Below are positions 60,503 to 64,000 of a DNA stretch of 64,000 nucleotides, one piece after another (within the stretch, counting starts at the first letter, position 1; each line of letters opens with the position of its first letter). The notes below the pieces were generated by a model. It was not told the origin of the DNA, did no database searches, and was given only the letters and a program-made list of their open reading frames with translations. Both the position numbers and the translations under genes were made by a program. Source of the DNA: Butyricicoccus_A sp963601915 (GTDB lineage: Bacteria; Bacillota; Clostridia; Oscillospirales; Butyricicoccaceae); contig CAVCGL010000005.1 in NCBI GenBank assembly GCA_963601915.1, positions 62,001 through 126,000 on the forward strand, given 5' to 3'.

Positions 60503-63500
60503 TGCGTTTGGACCGTATTCCAATACCGTGACACTGGACATGCAGGCATTTGACGGACAGGGCTTGTTTCTGATTACAGGAGATACTGGTGCCGGAAAGA
60601 CGAGTATTTTTGATGCCATCTGTTTTGCTTTGTTTGGTGAGGTCAGCGGTTCACAGCGCGGTGCCGATCAATTGCGCTCGGATTTTGCTGCGCCGACAGC
60701 AGATACCTATATCAAATTTACGTTCTCTCATGGCGGAAAGGTGTACCAGATCCACCGGACACCCAAATATGAACGACCCAAAAAACGAGGAACAGGTACC
60801 GTAACCCAACAGCCCAACGCGGTGATGACAAATCCTGATGGCTCAACCATTGCGGGAGCGACAGCGGTGACGGATGCCGTGCAGCAGTTGCTTGGCGTAG
60901 ACTGCCGTTCGTTTAAGCAGATTTCTATGATTGCTCAGGGAGAATTTATGAAGCTGCTCACGGCGGATAGTCAGTCCAGAGCAAAGATTATTCGCAATGT
61001 CTTTCACACCGAAGCACTGGTGACGCTGCAAAAGTGCATCAAGACGGAATATCTGACAAAGAATCGAATCTGCGAGGACACGCGCCGTGCGCTGTTACAG
61101 TACGCAGAGGGATTTCAATTGGAGCAGGAAGGAGAAAAACAAGAGCTGTCCGAACTGCTCAAGCAAGTAAAGGCGCAAGACAGTCGGGATGCGCAGACCA
61201 TCGTGCAATTGGACGAACAACTAAACCAACTGCACGCGGCGCGCATGGCGGCGACAGAAGCGGTTGTCAAAGCAGAGACACAGCTGCAAGCGCGAAAGAA
61301 ATGGAGCGCTGCCAAGCAGCAGTTGACACAGCTGGAGGCACAACTGCCTGCTATGCAGGCGCAAACCGAACGACTGGAACACGCGCGTCGGGCGAGAGAC
61401 TTGGTACAGCCGCAGTGGCAGGCATATCAATCGGAGCAGACGCGATGGGAGCAATTATCCAACCAAGTACAGGCGCAAAAACGCAAGGTAGAACAATTGC
61501 AGCAACAAAGTGCATCGCTGGAACAGGAAAAGCAGCGAGCAGAAGCACAGCTTCCGCAGTTGGATCTGTTACAGCAGGAAATGACTCGCCTGCGTGATGC
61601 AAAACAGCAGGCAGAACTCTGGCGGGAGAGACAGGAACAGGCAAAAAAAGCGAGAAATTCTGCCAATTCCCTTCAAACGCGCCATCAACAGGCGGCAAAT
61701 GCGTTACAGACGGAACGACAGCGCATAGAAATGTTGCAACAGCAGACGATGCGCCTGTATGACTTGCAGATAGAATGCGAATCCTTGCGCAATAAATGGA
61801 AAGCTACATATCAGTTGGAGAAGCAGCTGAAGAGCAAGGTGGGCTTGTTTGCAGAGCTGACAGACAGTCAAAATCAGCTGAAGAGCCAGCAGGAAGCGTA
61901 TGGAAAACAGGAGCACGTTTATCAAGCCGCAGAACAACAGTATCATGCGGCGGAATTGTATTGGATGCGTGGACAGGCAGGGATCTTAGCGCAAGACCTG
62001 CGAGAGTATATGCCGTGTCCTGTGTGCGGCGCGCTGGAGCATCCGCATCCGGCTCAGTTGCAGGCACAAGTGCCGACAGAGCAAGAATTGCAGACCCTGC
62101 GAGAACAGGCAGAACACAGCCGTGCAGCACTGCAGCAGATCGGTGAACAGGCAGCAGGGGCGCGTTCGCGCGCAAAATCTGCTCAACATGCTGTCCGGCA
62201 GGCCATGCAGGATCTGTTCGATGAGCCGGAGACCACACAGGAACAGCTGTTGCAGACGATTGCACAGAAAACGGTTGAGACCGAACAATTGCTGGAGCAG
62301 GGAAAACAAATTGCCGAGCAGGTCAGCCGCATGGAACAGATTGCCGCGCAGCTGCAAGCCGCACAGCAGCGATTGCCGGAACTGGAACAAGCGGCCCAGA
62401 AGGCAGAACAGGCATATCATGCGGCAGACCGCACCGCTGCCGCAATCGAAGCGGAGGCACAAACCATTCAGAATGCCTTGCCTCTGCGAGATCTTGCCGG
62501 AATTGATGCAAAATTGCGCGAGAAGCAGGCAGTTTATGATGCGCTACATCAGCGCATGGAACGGGCGAAGCAGCAGTGGGAGAGCCATCAGCGCGCGCTG
62601 AGCAGCGCAGCCGAAGTCTATCGCTCTGCCTGTGCGCAGGAGGAGCAGCAACGGCAGCTGACGCAAGCGGCTCAAAATATGTGGCGTGATGCTGTGCATA
62701 CGGCTGGATTTGCAAGCGGAGAAGCCTATCAGGCGGCGCTGCTGTCGCCGGAAGCCTTTCGAGATGCAGAACAGCAATGCCAGCAATTCTCTCAGCGGTT
62801 GACGACGGCGCGTTCGATGGAACGGGAATATGCTGCGGCTGTTCCGGCTGGGAAACCGGAAGATATTGAGCAGCTGAGACAGCAGCGGGAACAGGCAGAG
62901 CGCAGATGCCAAGAAAAAGAACGGCTTTACACACAATGTGCTGCACGAAGAGAAAACAACCAAGCGCTGCTCGCGCGCATTGGACAAATGCAGGGCGAAT
63001 TGGAGCAGTTAGAACAGCAAACTGCCGCTCTGCGCGAGCTGTCTCAGACGGCAAATGGCGAGCTGGCGGGAAAGCAAAAGCTTATGCTGGAACAGTATGT
63101 ACAGGCGGCCTATTTTGAGCGCGTGCTGCAGCGCGCCAATCTGCGCCTGCGTGATATGACGCAGGGACGCTATGAAATGCATCGGCGCAAAACCGCGGAG
63201 AATCATCGCAGCCAGTCGGGCTTAGATATTGATGTGATGGATTATTATACCGGCAAGCGGCGTTCAGTCAAAACACTGTCCGGCGGAGAATCATTTCTCG
63301 GTGCATTGGCGTTGGCTCTTGGCATGTCGGATGTCATTCAGAGCTATGCAGGCGGTGTGCTGGTAGAGACTGTTTTTTTGGACGAGGGCTTTGGCACGCT
63401 GGACAGCGCGGCACTGGAACAGGCAATTGGTGTGCTGGTTCGCCTGTCTGGCGGAAATCGGCTCATCGGCATTATCTCACATGTTACAGAGCTGAAAGAC

Positions 63501-63569
63501 CGCATCGGACGGCAGATTGTCGTTCGTCGCGGCACCTCCGGCAGCACAGCAGAAATTTCTATGGGGTGA
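60477..63569 (+). CDS. sbcC: SbcC, Rad50-like SMC ATPase
   Basis: A 1030-aa ATPase that with SbcD processes DNA ends. Walker A is GDTGAGKTSIFDA near residue 35; two long Gln/Glu-rich coiled coils flank a zinc hook CPVCGALEHPHP near residue 515; the C-terminal lobe has the signature LSGGESFLGALALALG and Walker B VFLDEGFGTLD. The ATG at 60477 has GGAGG upstream (60467-60471) and overlaps the end of sbcD. The coils are unusually rich in Gln and Ala. Confidence 0.96.
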   Translation: MKPIHLTISAFGPYSNTVTLDMQAFDGQGLFLITGDTGAGKTSIFDAICFALFGEVSGSQRGADQLRSDFAAPTADTYIKFTFSHGGKVYQIHRTPKYERPKKRGTGTVTQQPNAVMTNPDGSTIAGATAVTDAVQQLLGVDCRSFKQISMIAQGEFMKLLTADSQSRAKIIRNVFHTEALVTLQKCIKTEYLTKNRICEDTRRALLQYAEGFQLEQEGEKQELSELLKQVKAQDSRDAQTIVQLDEQLNQLHAARMAATEAVVKAETQLQARKKWSAAKQQLTQLEAQLPAMQAQTERLEHARRARDLVQPQWQAYQSEQTRWEQLSNQVQAQKRKVEQLQQQSASLEQEKQRAEAQLPQLDLLQQEMTRLRDAKQQAELWRERQEQAKKARNSANSLQTRHQQAANALQTERQRIEMLQQQTMRLYDLQIECESLRNKWKATYQLEKQLKSKVGLFAELTDSQNQLKSQQEAYGKQEHVYQAAEQQYHAAELYWMRGQAGILAQDLREYMPCPVCGALEHPHPAQLQAQVPTEQELQTLREQAEHSRAALQQIGEQAAGARSRAKSAQHAVRQAMQDLFDEPETTQEQLLQTIAQKTVETEQLLEQGKQIAEQVSRMEQIAAQLQAAQQRLPELEQAAQKAEQAYHAADRTAAAIEAEAQTIQNALPLRDLAGIDAKLREKQAVYDALHQRMERAKQQWESHQRALSSAAEVYRSACAQEEQQRQLTQAAQNMWRDAVHTAGFASGEAYQAALLSPEAFRDAEQQCQQFSQRLTTARSMEREYAAAVPAGKPEDIEQLRQQREQAERRCQEKERLYTQCAARRENNQALLARIGQMQGELEQLEQQTAALRELSQTANGELAGKQKLMLEQYVQAAYFERVLQRANLRLRDMTQGRYEMHRRKTAENHRSQSGLDIDVMDYYTGKRRSVKTLSGGESFLGALALALGMSDVIQSYAGGVLVETVFLDEGFGTLDSAALEQAIGVLVRLSGGNRLIGIISHVTELKDRIGRQIVVRRGTSGSTAEISMG

Positions 63570-63573
63570 TAGA

Positions 63574-64000
63574 ATGAACGACAATGAAATGCAGGTAATT
63601 GCCACAATCCGCACGGATTTTCCGACAAAGTTCGGCATTCCGCGGCAAAGTGGCATTGTAGATACGTTGCGGGCAAAGATTGTATTTGAACCGGAATATC
63701 GCAATCCCGACGCACTGCGGGGATTGGAGGATTTTTCCCACTTGTGGTTGATCTGGCAGTTTTCTGGCAATGCGCGCAGAAAAACATGGTCTCCGACCGT
63801 GCGCCCGCCGCGACTGGGCGGTAATACGCGCATGGGCGTGTTTGCAACGCGCTCGCCGTTTCGACCCAATCCGATTGGCCTTTCCAGTGTGCGAATAGAA
63901 GAAATTCAGCTGCACACACAAGAAGGGCCGGTCATTTGGGTATCCGGCGCAGATCTCATGGATGGCACGCCGATTTATGACATCAAGCCATTTATTCCGT
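63574..64000 (+). CDS. tsaA: TsaA/TrmO, tRNA t6A37 methyltransferase (3' truncated)
   Basis: TrmO methylates N6 of t6A at position 37 of threonine tRNAs with SAM. The 142 residues present include QVIATIRTDFPTKFGIPRQS, EDFSHLWLIWQF, and the signature MGVFATRSPFRPNPIGLSSV, then GADLMDGTPIYDIKPFIP, typical of the UPF0066 fold. It starts four bases after sbcC, behind ATGGGGTGAT, and is cut by the window end. Confidence 0.93.
   Translation, partial: MNDNEMQVIATIRTDFPTKFGIPRQSGIVDTLRAKIVFEPEYRNPDALRGLEDFSHLWLIWQFSGNARRKTWSPTVRPPRLGGNTRMGVFATRSPFRPNPIGLSSVRIEEIQLHTQEGPVIWVSGADLMDGTPIYDIKPFIP

Noticed and set aside
1..64000. CRISPR arrays, prophage modules, insertion sequences, tRNA or rRNA genes
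   Set aside because: No regularly spaced repeats, transposase or phage structural genes, and no tRNA or rRNA signature was noticed on either strand by eye.

Overview
The window reads as chromosomal DNA of a Gram-positive, anaerobic, gut-type member of the Clostridia, most likely Oscillospirales close to Butyricicoccus/Agathobaculum; the genus is an inference, not shown. The evidence is the murG-ftsQ-ftsZ order, strong Shine-Dalgarno sites, consensus sigma-A promoters with 17-base spacers, a Spo0A homologue, an [FeFe] hydrogenase with its maturase HydG, several MATE exporters, and intrinsic terminators after most units. No rRNA, tRNA, prophage, insertion sequence or CRISPR array was found. Only the two genes at the edges (murG and tsaA) are cut.

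Layout. 1-3.4 kb: end of the division/cell wall cluster (murG, ftsQ, ftsZ). 3.5-11.2 kb: CorA, a small unknown, a MATE exporter, a Hanks kinase fused to BspA-type leucine-rich repeats, a thioesterase and glgB. 11.2-15.7 kb: a LysR regulator divergent from a 2-hydroxyacid dehydrogenase and AEC carrier, then an alanine/sodium symporter with a hairpin-terminated leader. 16-20 kb: truA, a FadR-type regulator, ilvC and a CLC antiporter. 20-28.2 kb: a candidate CU-rich small RNA, a membrane protein, PfkB kinase with AraC regulator, two MATE exporters, an MBL hydrolase and an MFS carrier. 28.2-34.9 kb: the hydrogenase region on the minus strand (HydA, a NuoF/GltD-like fusion, HydG, TM1266-type regulator, Spo0A-like protein). 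35-43 kb: PutP, TetR, hisB, pdxST with divergent pdxR, and a PepD-type dipeptidase. 43-53 kb: Tex, a YafQ/DinJ toxin-antitoxin pair, PNP, SGNH hydrolase, AI-2E family protein, an ECF sigma/DUF4179 pair, a flavin reductase-rubredoxin and a GNAT. 53-64 kb: an RND exporter with TetR, DegV, an unassigned structured RNA, a PBECR-like nuclease gene, sbcDC and the start of tsaA.

How the genes work together. The hydrogenase block joins a HydA with the full set of iron-sulfur clusters to a protein combining the NuoF iron-sulfur domain with a GltD-like FAD/NAD(P)H module, which suggests hydrogen turnover coupled to a pyridine nucleotide. Several local regulatory circuits can be read from the DNA: FadR-type operators over the ilvC start, a perfect TetR-type palindrome under the RND promoter, pdxR facing pdxST, and 0A boxes near the Spo0A-like gene.

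The most unusual content is RNA. A minus-strand unit near 58.65-58.80 kb has a consensus promoter, two 13-nt hairpin loops able to kiss through 6 complementary bases, a GAAA tetraloop and a UUCG-capped terminator; I cannot assign it to a family. A plus-strand unit near 20.25-20.47 kb carries CU-rich loops complementary to Shine-Dalgarno sequences. Two leaders (alanine symporter and the TM1266/hydG unit) contain intrinsic terminators upstream of their start codons.
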